Source: Bacillus sp. AFS059628 (GTDB lineage: Bacteria; Bacillota; Bacilli; Bacillales; Bacillaceae_G). From it: 37,985 bases of DNA. Every line of letters starts with the position of its first letter. The stretch's first letter is position 1. This document shows positions 17,529 through 25,001 of the stretch, piece by piece. The notes under the pieces were generated by a model. That model saw nothing but the letters and a program-made list of their open reading frames with translations, ran no database searches and had not been told where the DNA came from. Made by a program: the position numbers and the translations under genes. The stretch spans positions 1 to 37,985 of the forward strand of contig NZ_NVEC01000066.1 in assembly GCF_002571225.1 (NCBI RefSeq). Reading direction: 5' to 3'.

Positions 17529-17555
17529 ATTATTTCGCATAAGGAGTGAAGTTCA

Positions 17556-17993
17556 ATGAGTTTACTAGAAATTTGTCCATTAGATGAGGCGTTAGTGGAG
17601 GCTTTACAGAATGAAGAAAAAAGAGTTCGTTTTTATGAGATATTACAGAAATCAAATTTGTACGTTGTTGCTTCGGTAGAGGGCGATACAACTGTAGATG
17701 AAGAAGGAAATTTGATTTCAACTGAAAATACACAATTGCAAATTCATTATTTTGAAATGGAAGAAGGATTAATGTTACCACTGTATTCTGATTTGAAACA
17801 TTTAGAAATGGTTATTCCAGAAGAATGTCCGTATGTCTCTATGAATGCAGTTGAATTATTAAAGACGATAGATTTAGAGGCAAATGTAATATTAAACCCA
17901 GGAACAAAATTTCAAAAATTATTTGTAAAGGAAGAAATTGAAGCGATTTGTGATAACAGTATTTTTGATGTTTTTTCTAAAGGGAATAAGTAA
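17556..17993 (+). CDS. SseB-like N-terminal domain protein
   Basis: 145-residue soluble acidic protein, ATG 17556 after AAGGAG. The first 115 residues follow the SseB N-terminal pattern: an early helix (LDEALVEALQNEEKRVRFYEIL), a strand with LYVVASVEGD, the aromatic strand IHYFEMEEGLMLPLYSDL, and a conserved run through NAVELLKTIDLEANVILNPG. SseB domains are found beside secretion systems and polymorphic toxin loci and may act as chaperones or adaptors. This one lies directly upstream of the WXG100-headed effector, so a chaperone role for that effector is a reasonable inference. Assignment is by remembered pattern only. Confidence 0.7.
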   Translation: MSLLEICPLDEALVEALQNEEKRVRFYEILQKSNLYVVASVEGDTTVDEEGNLISTENTQLQIHYFEMEEGLMLPLYSDLKHLEMVIPEECPYVSMNAVELLKTIDLEANVILNPGTKFQKLFVKEEIEAICDNSIFDVFSKGNK

Positions 17994-18049
17994 AAATTGA
18001 TGCAGTTCTATTTCTTTTTGGTATAAAATAGAGGAAGGTGGGAGAAGGT

Positions 18050-19378
18050 TTGGAGATTAAGGTCAAACCTGAACAACTCGAACAAATTGCCAAAAACATA
18101 TCAGAGATGCAAACACACAGCCAGACCATACAACAAAATCTCAATCAATCTATGTTTAGTATTCAAATGCAATGGCAAGGAGCAACGAGTCAACATTTTT
18201 ATGGGGAATATATGAGATCAATGAGACTCATGGAATCTTACATACGTAACTTACAAGTTACAGAAAAAGAATTACGGCGTATCGCTCAAAAGTTTCGTCA
18301 AGCTGATGAAGAATATCAAAAGAAACAAAATGAAAAATTGAAAGAAGCCCATAAAAAAGAAAAGAAACATGAAAAATCATGGTGGGAAAAGAGAATAGAA
18401 GGAGCAGCTGAATTCATCGGAGTAAATGATGCAATTCGTGCAGTTACCGGTAAAGACCCTATTACAGGAAAAGAATTATCATCAAAAGAAAGACTCATCG
18501 CCGCAGGATGGACGCTCCTAAACTTTGTTCCTGTTGGAAAAGTGGCAAGTCTTGCTGGAAAAGGAATAAAGTATGTCGCTTCTAGCTTTGGGAAGACGAT
18601 TGTAAAAGCAGGAAAAAAACTAGGCGAAGGCGTAACAATGGTAGCCGGAAAAGCTGGAAAAGCAGCTGTCGATGGCATAAAAACAGCCAGCCACAAAGTA
18701 AAAGAGGGTGTAAACTTTGTAGCCTCCACAGCAAAAGGATTTGCCGACAAAATCGGAAGCCTATGGAACAAAGGTGCCACAACCGTAAAAACAACCGTCT
18801 TACAGGGAAATGAAAAGATCCAGCACGCAGTAAAAACATTACTGGAGTACAAATGGATCCCAGGTGAGGGAAAAGGCTTCGCCATGGCTGGAGTAGGAAA
18901 TGTCTCAGGAGGAGGACAGTATTCTCTGAAAGAGGCTTATCAGTATATGGAGAGTAAGGTTGTTAAGGGTACGGGTGATGTTGGTGATAAAGCCAGTGGA
19001 GCTAATATAAAGAAATTAGATGATTTTTCAGGCCCTTTAGAAAATGGTCCATATATTAAAAACGGAAAGCCTAGGGGTAGACCACAATTATCTGGGGAAA
19101 AGAAACTTGGATTTGAAAAAGATGTTTTCAATAAACAGATAGACCCAGATGGAATTTTACGAGACCCTAACACTAGTGAGACAATTGACTGGAAACCTGG
19201 ACGACCACGAAAAGGTAAAGTAGATTTTGGGCATACAGAAGGAAATTCGTATAAGAAAATGTTTGAGAAGTATAAACATGGTGAGATTACTCTTGAAGAA
19301 TTAAAGGAATTTCAGTTTAACCCAGATAATTTCAGATTAGAAACGCCTTCTGCAAATAGGAGTCATAAATATGAGTAG
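18050..19378 (+). CDS. T7SS polymorphic toxin: WXG100 head, pretoxin stalk, GH-E nuclease tip
   Basis: I prefer the TTG at 18050 because MEIKVKPEQLEQIA then aligns with the MAEIKITPEELERIA start of the WXG100 gene and GGTGGGAG lies just before it; a GTG at 18038 overlaps that site. The 442-residue protein has a WXG100-like head (about 1-95, with WQG), a charged coiled stretch, a pretoxin PT-TG-like segment (GVNDAIRAVTGKDPITGKEL), an Ala/Gly/Lys stalk ending at KVVKGTG, and a tip of about 130 residues. The tip ends with VDFGHTEGNSYKKMF and FNPDNFRLETPSANRSHKYE: the Gly-His ... Glu pattern of GH-E nucleases in the HNH/Endo VII group. It is presumed to be exported by the adjacent T7SS and to cut nucleic acid in rival cells. 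Immunity genes follow 16 bases later. Bases 18402-18978 recur at 22061-22637. Confidence 0.88.
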   Translation: MEIKVKPEQLEQIAKNISEMQTHSQTIQQNLNQSMFSIQMQWQGATSQHFYGEYMRSMRLMESYIRNLQVTEKELRRIAQKFRQADEEYQKKQNEKLKEAHKKEKKHEKSWWEKRIEGAAEFIGVNDAIRAVTGKDPITGKELSSKERLIAAGWTLLNFVPVGKVASLAGKGIKYVASSFGKTIVKAGKKLGEGVTMVAGKAGKAAVDGIKTASHKVKEGVNFVASTAKGFADKIGSLWNKGATTVKTTVLQGNEKIQHAVKTLLEYKWIPGEGKGFAMAGVGNVSGGGQYSLKEAYQYMESKVVKGTGDVGDKASGANIKKLDDFSGPLENGPYIKNGKPRGRPQLSGEKKLGFEKDVFNKQIDPDGILRDPNTSETIDWKPGRPRKGKVDFGHTEGNSYKKMFEKYKHGEITLEELKEFQFNPDNFRLETPSANRSHKYE

Positions 19379-19394
19379 TTAGGAAGAGGATGTA

Positions 19395-19934
19395 ATGAAA
19401 ATATTAAATATTTTTGATGCGGTTAGAGAAGGAACTTATGAAGATTTTAAACGATTTTATGATGGTGATATTAATCAAATTGATAGTGATTTAGATATCA
19501 ATTTATTGTGTATGGCAATGATTAATGATAAAAATTCTAGTGAAAAACTTAAGATTATAAAATTTTTGCTAGAAGAGGATATTGATATTAATTACACTAC
19601 AGCTAAAAATAAAAGGAATGCATTGCATATGTTTTATTTTTGTGTTTTACGTCCAACAATAGAATATGAATTAGAGATAACAAGGTTACTTATTGATAAT
19701 GAGATTAATATCAATGCTTTAGATAAATATAATGCTATCCCCTTGAAATATGCTATTACGATAAATAAATTGTCTACAAAAGATAATAAAGAGATGTATA
19801 AACTACTTATTAGTAGTGGCTCAAAGTATAATTTGAAAGATGAATTTGGAAAATCATGTGTGGATTATGCCAAAGAGTATTCTTGGAGAAATGATTTATT
19901 AACTATTATTGAGGAGTGTGAATATGAAAGTTAA
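19395..19934 (+). CDS. Ankyrin-repeat immunity protein
   Basis: 179-residue soluble protein whose start lies 16 bases after the toxin stop. It contains three to four ankyrin-like units: KIIKFLLEEDIDINYTTAKN, an ITRLLIDNEININALDKYNA unit followed by a P-LKYAI helix, and MYKLLISSGSKYNLKDEFGK. Ankyrin proteins are a known class of immunity factor in polymorphic toxin loci. Directly behind the GH-E tip, it is the best candidate for its cognate inhibitor, binding the nuclease in the producer's cytosol. No signal peptide. Its stop overlaps the start region of the next gene by 11 bases, implying coupled translation. Confidence 0.82.
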   Translation: MKILNIFDAVREGTYEDFKRFYDGDINQIDSDLDINLLCMAMINDKNSSEKLKIIKFLLEEDIDINYTTAKNKRNALHMFYFCVLRPTIEYELEITRLLIDNEININALDKYNAIPLKYAITINKLSTKDNKEMYKLLISSGSKYNLKDEFGKSCVDYAKEYSWRNDLLTIIEECEYES

Positions 19935-20268
19935 TAATTCTGACTTTGGAGGTTTTATTGTTTCTAAGAATGTTGTAGCCGGAAAACCAATACGTTATAC
20001 ATTTAGAGAAAAATCAGAAGTTCCTCAATTAAATGGGTGGACTATTTACTCTTTAGAAGATGATGATGAATATGTAAATGATTCTAGTAATTTTCAAGTT
20101 TTAGGAGCAAGCTCTATATTAGAAATAGCACCAGTTATGTTAGAAATTTTTGATGCTCCCTATGGAACAGACCTATGTTGGTTGTATAAAGAAGGGGTTC
20201 ATGTAGGATTTTATGATTTAATAAGTGAAGATGAGAAAGATATTGGTCAAATTGTAAAAGGAAATTGA
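19924..20268 (+). CDS. DUF2185 (Imm33-type) immunity protein
   Basis: 114 residues from ATG 19924, with GAGGAG eight bases before it and an 11-base overlap with the ankyrin gene. The sequence follows the DUF2185 pattern: GGFIVSKNVVAGKPIRYTFREK, then a Gly-Trp strand, an acidic SLEDDDEYVND segment, and LEIAPVMLEIFDAPYGTDL. DUF2185 is Imm33 in the toxin-immunity catalogue of Zhang, Aravind and colleagues. The intact toxin may therefore have two immunity genes, or this one may be the leftover partner of a former toxin tip. The strong terminator ends the unit about 50 bases after its stop. Confidence 0.85.
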   Translation: MKVNNSDFGGFIVSKNVVAGKPIRYTFREKSEVPQLNGWTIYSLEDDDEYVNDSSNFQVLGASSILEIAPVMLEIFDAPYGTDLCWLYKEGVHVGFYDLISEDEKDIGQIVKGN

Positions 20269-20318
20269 TGCTATTTTGTGAGTTCCATGGGCACTGACAA
20301 AAATGCATTTCCAATAAG

Positions 20319-20368
20319 AAAAGTCAACAGCGACGTTAGGAGAACGTAGTGGTCTGTTGACTTTTTTT
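20319..20368 (+). terminator. Intrinsic terminator closing the intact effector-immunity unit
   Basis: AAAAGTCAACAG (20319-20330) pairs perfectly with CTGTTGACTTTT (20354-20365) and a T run. The loop itself contains a small ACGTT/AACGT hairpin. Confidence 0.88.
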
Positions 20369-20391
20369 ATAGTGTTATTTCATGACAAGAG

Positions 20392-20676
20392 TTATTTATC
20401 ATCTTCGTTTAAGTTAATGATTTTATTATTTTTACCAACAATTCGTAGATTATTTAATTTGTTTTTACGAACTTCAAGGATAGCTTTTCCCATGTCTCGT
20501 TCGATTCGTTGCTTGTAAAGAAATTCTGTAAATGCTCTAAAGCATTCATTCCCGTTTCCAACATGTACTCGAATCAATCAATCTAAATAAAAAAGCTCGT
20601 CTTTTCCATCCCTATTTTCTCAATAAAAACCGACATTCGCTTGCAAATCCTCAATAATATTAATATCATCGGTCAT
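20392..20676 (-). pseudogene. Minus-strand relic gene with two in-frame TGA stops
   Basis: Reading from the minus-strand ATG at 20676, one frame stays open for about 95 codons to TAA at 20392 except for two TGA codons (after VGFY and after LFYLD). Both sit where a Trp would fit (TGG to TGA), suggesting one gene with two nonsense mutations. The C-terminal 61 residues could still be read from a TTG at 20577, but no ribosome site is visible. The product would be charged, ending NNKIINLNEDDK. I do not recognise it. It lies between the intact effector unit and the first decayed cassette, on the opposite strand. Confidence 0.5.
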
Positions 20677-20744
20677 ACCATTGATATTATAGTTTGTTCG
20701 CTTGATATTTTAGGATTCCCAATATTTAAAGGGAATGATGTTAA

Positions 20745-21081
20745 GCATACGTTGGAAACAAAAGAAGTAGGGGTAAAAAATACGTAGTTGACTCATATGC
20801 ACAAAATAAGGGAATAGTATCGAGAAAATTCACTCAACTTAGTGAAGTGCAAGAAAAAACAGCTAAGAGTTATTTAAATGAAATTACAAAAAAAATATCC
20901 TTCAGTTTCTAAAATATCAAATGGTCCTTTTAATCCTAACGCTCTCAAAGGGGGGCGACTTAAAGGTGAGTTAATATTAGAAGTACCAGTTCAAAATAAA
21001 CCAATTTCGCAAACGATTCTTGATGAAGCAACAAAAAATAGGATTATTATTAGGGATATTAAAGGGAAGGTGTATAATTGA
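20745..21081 (+). pseudogene. Headless toxin tip, frameshifted (cassette 1)
   Basis: Two frames join into one protein of about 112 residues if a single A is removed from the eight-A run at about 20887-20894. The first half reads YVVDSYAQNKGIVSRKFTQL; the second continues KYPSVSKISNGPFNPNALKG and ends IIIRDIKGKVYN. There is no start codon with a ribosome site, no WXG100 head and no stalk, so it is a detached C-terminal toxin domain. Conserved-looking features are Lys/Glu-rich helices and ELILEVPVQNKPI; the ELxLEVPVQ strand suggests a nuclease-like alpha/beta fold (perhaps restriction-endonuclease type), not proven. Its immunity partner follows with a four-base overlap. Confidence 0.65.
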
Positions 21082-21548
21082 CTATGAAAATTTATTATTG
21101 TGACGAATGGTCGGAAATTAAAAAGAAGCCTTGGAATATTCTAGATGATCGTGATGCATACACATACCATCAAAAACATGAACCATATACGGCGGTATTA
21201 ACTGAAGATGAAAACCTTAAGTATATTGTAAATGTTACAAATGAATGGGTTTCGGTGGGATTTTATGATGACTTTATTCGTAAGTATTTAAATTATGATT
21301 TTGAAGTTATGAGTGAGAGTAAGATATTTTTAAGAACAGCTACGTATTGGGAATATGATGATGAAACTGATACAGAAGTAAGTAGCTTAATTTGGGGATT
21401 CCGAGAAAATGGCTATATAGCAATGGAAAAAAGGGATTTAAAGACCGGCTTAGTCGAGGAGCGTGAGATTAGTGATACCCTTGAAAGAAACTGGGATGTA
21501 TTTCCTGAATTTGGTCATTATATTCATTTGTGTAGAGAGGAAAGATAA
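21078..21548 (+). CDS. Putative immunity protein of cassette 1
   Basis: 156-residue soluble acidic protein. The TTG at 21078 overlaps the stop of the toxin relic and is seven bases from GGGAAGG; an ATG two codons on (21084) is an alternative with looser spacing. It is rich in aromatic residues (YYCDEWSEI, WNILDDRDAYTYHQKHEPYTA, GFYDDFIRKYLNYDF), typical of small immunity proteins, and has no membrane segment. I cannot name its family. Function is inferred from its position behind a toxin tip and from coupling. The frame is intact although its toxin is broken, as expected if immunity is kept against neighbours. Confidence 0.7.
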   Translation: MTMKIYYCDEWSEIKKKPWNILDDRDAYTYHQKHEPYTAVLTEDENLKYIVNVTNEWVSVGFYDDFIRKYLNYDFEVMSESKIFLRTATYWEYDDETDTEVSSLIWGFRENGYIAMEKRDLKTGLVEEREISDTLERNWDVFPEFGHYIHLCREER

Positions 21549-21610
21549 TGTTTTTAGGAGCACTCTATAGTGCCAAAGCTATCTATAAGAAAGGTATTAT
21601 ATATCATTAA
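21548..21610 (+). pseudogene. Truncated gene start, 20 codons
   Basis: An ATG overlapping the TAA of the immunity gene (TAATG), with AGAGAGGAAAG upstream, opens a frame of 20 codons (MFLGALYSAKAIYKKGIIYH) before stopping. The good initiation site suggests the 5' end of a further cassette gene cut off near the start of repeat copy A. Confidence 0.35.
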
Positions 21611-21651
21611 CACATAAGGCAAGCGAACTAAAGATAATTAAAATATTGAAT

Positions 21652-21991
21652 TAGAAAAAAGAAAAATGATATATTTGAAAATAGAGACTCCATGAAGGTA
21701 ATACCATCATGGAGTACTATTACTATGTGCAATGATAGAATAAAAAAGAAGTACGAGCTTAGGTGCGATGACATTTTACTAGGCGATGAATATAAACACA
21801 TGGATTGTATATGAAACTAATGAACTCGTATAAACTCGTGAGTTTTAAAATAGTAGTTTTTATGATATACAAAAGGTATCACATTTTTTACTGCAAGATT
21901 TACAAATTTATAGTACTTAAAAACATATGAACATAAAGCACTTGATTGTCTATGAGAGACAACAAGTGTTTTTTCATTTTAGGATAGAAAA
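21652..21991 (+). repeat. Cassette repeat, copy A (3'-truncated)
   Basis: First of three copies of a structured repeat. It has a leading hairpin (21689-21715, ACTCC...GGAGT), the block AATGATAGAAT...GTACGAGCTTAGG, an ACTCGT direct repeat, and a final CACTTG/CAAGTG hairpin followed by T run. It diverges from copies B and C after about 21991 and lacks their last 150 bases. It is the most diverged copy. No other gene is seen between 21611 and 22060. Confidence 0.8.
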
Positions 21992-22060
21992 GAGGAGAGT
22001 ATAATAAATGATAAGTACATGTATTGTTTCAGCAAATAGTATAAGAAAATAGATTCTAAA

Positions 22061-22637
22061 GAGCAGCTGAATTCATCGGAGTAAATGATGCAATTCGTGC
22101 AGTTACCGGTAAAGACCCTATTACAGGGAAAGAATTATCATCAAAAGAAAGACTCATCGCCGCAGGATGGACACTCTTAAACTTTGTTCCTGTTGGAAAA
22201 GTGGCAAGTCTTGCTGGAAAAGGAATAAAGTATGTCGCTTCTAGCTTTGGGAAGACAATTGTAAAAGCAGGAAAAAGACTAGGTGAAGGCGTAACAATGG
22301 TAGCCGGAAAAGCTGGAAAAGCAGCTGTTGATGGCATAAAAACAGCCAGCCACAAAGTAACAGAAGGTGTAAACTTTGTAGCCTCGACAGCAAAAGGATT
22401 TGCCGATAAAATCGGAAGTCTATGGAACAAAGGTGCCACAACCGTAAAAACAACCTTCTTGCAAGGGAATGAAAAGATCCAGCACGCAGTAAAAACATTA
22501 CTGGAATACAAATGGATCCCAGGCGAGGGAAAAGGCTTTGCCATGGCTGGAGTAGGAAAGGTCTCAGGAGGAGGACAGTATTCTCTGAAAGAGGCTTATC
22601 AGTATATGGAGAGTAAGGTTGTTAAGGGTACGGGTGA
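22061..22637 (+). repeat. 577-bp duplicate of the intact effector's pretoxin and stalk
   Basis: Matches 18402-18978 base for base with a few percent substitutions and no indels (constant offset 3659). The match begins abruptly at GAGCAGCTGAATTC and ends at GGGTACGGGTGA, the point where the toxin tips diverge. This gives a long arm for homologous exchange of toxin tips. Confidence 0.92.
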
Positions 22638-23094
22638 AGGTAGTAAGAGTACTAGTGGGAATAGTAAGCATTTAAGTGATGTGAAAATTCCATCAGTAAG
22701 AAACAATGAGTTTAATAAATGGTTTGATAATCTATCAGCAAAAGAATTTGAGGAAATGTGGAATAATCCTCAGTTGAGAAGTAAAATAGAAGATAGGATT
22801 AGACGCCCAGGAGGATACCATGAGTGGCATCTTGTAGCTAGAACTCCTAAATTTAAGCAGTGGGGAATTAGTATGGATGATATTAAAGAAATGAGGTCTC
22901 TGACTAAAGATGTTGAATTTGTAAATCCACCTGGTCGTCATGGAAGAAGAGGCTCGACAAAAGCACATAATGAAATGTTAAAGATTATTGATTCTGCTTC
23001 TGACTATGAAAGTTTTGTTAAAGGGCTTAATGAATGGGCTGAAAATAGAATGAAAAATGGCATTATGGATTTACCAGAAGGTTTGAGGAGGTAA
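22061..23094 (+). pseudogene. Headless T7SS toxin: stalk plus HEWH-type tip (cassette 2)
   Basis: The frame from 22061 is open to the stop at 23092-23094 but lacks the WXG100 head and any ribosome site; a TAA lies just upstream in frame, and the first internal start, GTG at 22201, has no credible site. The encoded chain has the pretoxin segment and stalk of the intact effector up to KGTG, then a new tip of about 150 residues. The tip carries RRPGGYHEWHLVARTPKFKQ, WGISMDDIKEMRS, and PPGRHGRRGSTKAHNE. The spaced His residues (HEWH, GRHG, AHNE) suggest a metal nuclease, as in Rhs and other toxin tips with the same string; this family is recalled from memory and has no function I can name. It can be expressed only after recombination to a head. 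Immunity follows three bases later. Confidence 0.8.
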
Positions 23095-23097
23095 AAA

Positions 23098-23481
23098 ATG
23101 AAAAACGATGTTTCTTTATGGTTAGGATGCTTTAGTGATTTTGATGAACTCGAAACGTACACTGAAATAAAATATAATGAAGATGGAGATAGTATTCCCT
23201 CTATTTTTGAGAAAGATTTTAAATTAGGTTATTATGATAGGGACTTAGTTGAAAAAGATTGGATTCCTGATGCTGAAGATGACATAGAAAAGCTGTTAGT
23301 AGATTTTTCATATGATAATCAATTAATACAACAGTACAATAACATTAAGTTAAAGTCTAAATACAATACCATCATTTTAATTTATAATTATGATTATAAT
23401 AAAGAAGGTAAAATTGTTAACATCGTAGATAAGACTACCTACAAGTTGGATTTCATTGGTACGGCAGAATATATAGATTAG
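23098..23481 (+). CDS. Imm22-like immunity protein (cassette 2)
   Basis: 127-residue very acidic soluble protein; ATG 23098 follows GAGGAGG, which itself lies in the last codons of the toxin tip. The pattern DVSLWLGCFSDFDELETY ... IKYNEDGDSIPSIFEKDFKL with YYDRDLVEKD matches what I recall of Imm22 (VSxWLGxF, DGDxIPSxFxxDF). It is intact. It would neutralise the HEWH-type tip in the producer. Acidic surface fits an inhibitor of a basic nuclease tip. Confidence 0.78.
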   Translation: MKNDVSLWLGCFSDFDELETYTEIKYNEDGDSIPSIFEKDFKLGYYDRDLVEKDWIPDAEDDIEKLLVDFSYDNQLIQQYNNIKLKSKYNTIILIYNYDYNKEGKIVNIVDKTTYKLDFIGTAEYID

Positions 23482-23502
23482 TGCGAATAAAGTATATTTG
23501 CA

Positions 23503-23978
23503 GTGAAAAGAATAGGCTGTTAGAAAGTACGTACTTCATGATGGTTGTACCATCATGGAGTACTGTGTGCAATGATAGAATAGAAAACGAAGTACGAGCT
23601 TAGGCGGAATGACATTTTACATGGCGGTGAATATAAACACATGGAATGGGCATGAAACTAACGAACTCGTACAAACTCGTAAGTTTTAACGTAGTAGTTG
23701 TCATGACATACAAAAGGTGTCATACTGTTACTACAAAACTTACAAATTTATGCTACTTAAAAACATATGAACTTAAAGCACTTGATTGTCAATTAAAGGC
23801 AACAAGTGCTTTTTTGCGTTTTAGGATAGAAATGAGTAGACACATTATAATTTTATAAGTGCGCTAAGTGTTAAATTTTTATAGATTGTAATGGCTGTGT
23901 ACAGGGTATGACGATAGTAGAAGAAAAAATAAAGGGTTGTGTTATTTTTTGAAGTCATCGTAAAGTACGTTTTAACGG
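23503..23978 (+). repeat. Cassette repeat, copy B
   Basis: Full-length copy, closely similar to copy C from GAAAAGAATAGG to GTACGTTTTAACGG. It includes the CATGATGG...CCATCATG hairpin (about 23533-23561), a long-range GTAAGTTTT / AAAACTTAC pairing, the AAGCACTTG...CAAGTGCTT hairpin ending in T run (about 23776-23815), and a right end GAAGTCATCGTAAAGTACG. A 70-codon frame in it (from 23646) is also open in copy C but not in A, with no ribosome site, so it is probably not a gene. The serine recombinase starts 83 bases beyond its right end. Confidence 0.88.
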
Positions 23979-24060
23979 ATGGACGTTATGCACACGTTAT
24001 CCGCAAAAAACAGGTAAACGTTACAGGGATTGTAATTGCTGTAACGGGAGGGAGTTTGAT

Positions 24061-24843
24061 ATGGAAGGGAAAGTTGTTGGTTATGTACGAGTTTCAACAG
24101 AAGGACAAGTGCGTGAAGGTTATAGCTTAACGTATCAAGTAGAAGAAATCGAACGGTACTGCACTGAAAATAAACTACAACTGCTTCACATATACGAAGA
24201 TAAAGGAATTAGTGGAGCGATAGTAGATGAAGATGGATTAACAGTTGAACGTGAAAGCTTACAAGAACTATTGTCAGATATGGCATATCAACAAGTGAAG
24301 CACCTGATAGTACTCAATACATCTCGGTTATGGCGCTCTGATATGGCAAAAGTGTTAATACAACGAGAGCTAAAGAAACATGCGGTTGATGTGAAAGCAA
24401 TTGAACAACCCAATTACAGTATATATGCACATGACCCAAATGACTTTTTAGTAAATGGCATGTTAGAACTACTAGACCAATATCAACGTCTCGAGATTGC
24501 ATTAAAGCTAAGTCGAGGCAGAAAGAAGAAATCGGAACAAGGTGGATATGCAGGTGGGGGTGTACTGTTTGGCTACAAGGCAACAAAAGGACAAAAAGTG
24601 TTAGAAGTGGATGTTGAGAAAGCAGTAGTTGTACGTAGACTATTTGAATTGCGACACTTTTTTAGGCATTGGTCACTGACTCAATTGGCAGAACGACTTA
24701 ATTTAGAGGGTTATCGTACAGAGAAAAAGAAGCTATTTACGAAAGTACAAGTGAAACGTATGTTAGACCGTGAGAGCTTTTATCGTGGGTTGTATACATA
24801 CGGACAAATACAAACAAATGGGAAACATCCAGCAATTATGTAA
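24061..24843 (+). CDS. Serine site-specific recombinase, C-terminally truncated
   Basis: ATG 24061 lies eight bases after GGGAGGG. The 260-residue protein has a resolvase catalytic domain with Ser12 in GYVRVSTEGQ, SRLW at about 90-93, and part of the recombinase domain (GGYAGGGVLFGYKA, then KKKLFTKVQVKRMLDRESFY). Large serine recombinases continue past GxHPAI with a zinc ribbon and coiled coil; here the frame ends at HPAIM, where the IS110 element begins. I infer that the insertion removed the C-terminal DNA-binding part, so activity is doubtful, although short recombinases exist. A Cys-rich in-frame stretch upstream (CTRYPQKTGKRYRDCNCC) has no start codon. Confidence 0.82.
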   Translation: MEGKVVGYVRVSTEGQVREGYSLTYQVEEIERYCTENKLQLLHIYEDKGISGAIVDEDGLTVERESLQELLSDMAYQQVKHLIVLNTSRLWRSDMAKVLIQRELKKHAVDVKAIEQPNYSIYAHDPNDFLVNGMLELLDQYQRLEIALKLSRGRKKKSEQGGYAGGGVLFGYKATKGQKVLEVDVEKAVVVRRLFELRHFFRHWSLTQLAERLNLEGYRTEKKKLFTKVQVKRMLDRESFYRGLYTYGQIQTNGKHPAIM

Positions 24844-25001
24844 CAGTCGTACTTAAAAAAATCGCTCATTTTACTATATGTACTTATGAAGTTATGAAAA
24901 TGGATAGGCTTGCGTACCTATGCGCATCGGGAGATGAACGCTCGAACTAAGGTTGCCGACATTTATATATATGACTAAATCATTGAATAGAGGGATGAGT
25001 T
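24844..25001 (+). ncRNA. Candidate bridge (seeker) RNA of the IS110 element
   Basis: IS110 transposases use a structured RNA encoded in the element's non-coding end to choose target and donor DNA. The gap between recombinase stop and transposase start has the right size and place, and folds locally: ATAGG/CCTAT around 24903-24922, then a GC-richer stretch GCGCATCGGGAGATGAACGC unlike the AT-rich surroundings. Loop guides were not resolved by eye. Confidence 0.45.

Noticed and set aside
18316-18885. Minus-strand 189-codon open frame opposite the effector (also at 22056-22544)
   Set aside because: It is caused by the Ala/Lys/Gly-rich codon pattern of the stalk and is low complexity, with no start signals.
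22201-23094. Cassette 2 as an expressed gene starting at GTG 22201
   Set aside because: The GTG lies within the duplicated stalk coding region and has no proper ribosome site; the same codon is internal in the intact effector.
23646-23858. 70-codon frame inside repeat copy B, also open in copy C (27678-27869)
   Set aside because: There is no ribosome site, the frame is broken in copy A, and conservation is explained by the repeat itself.
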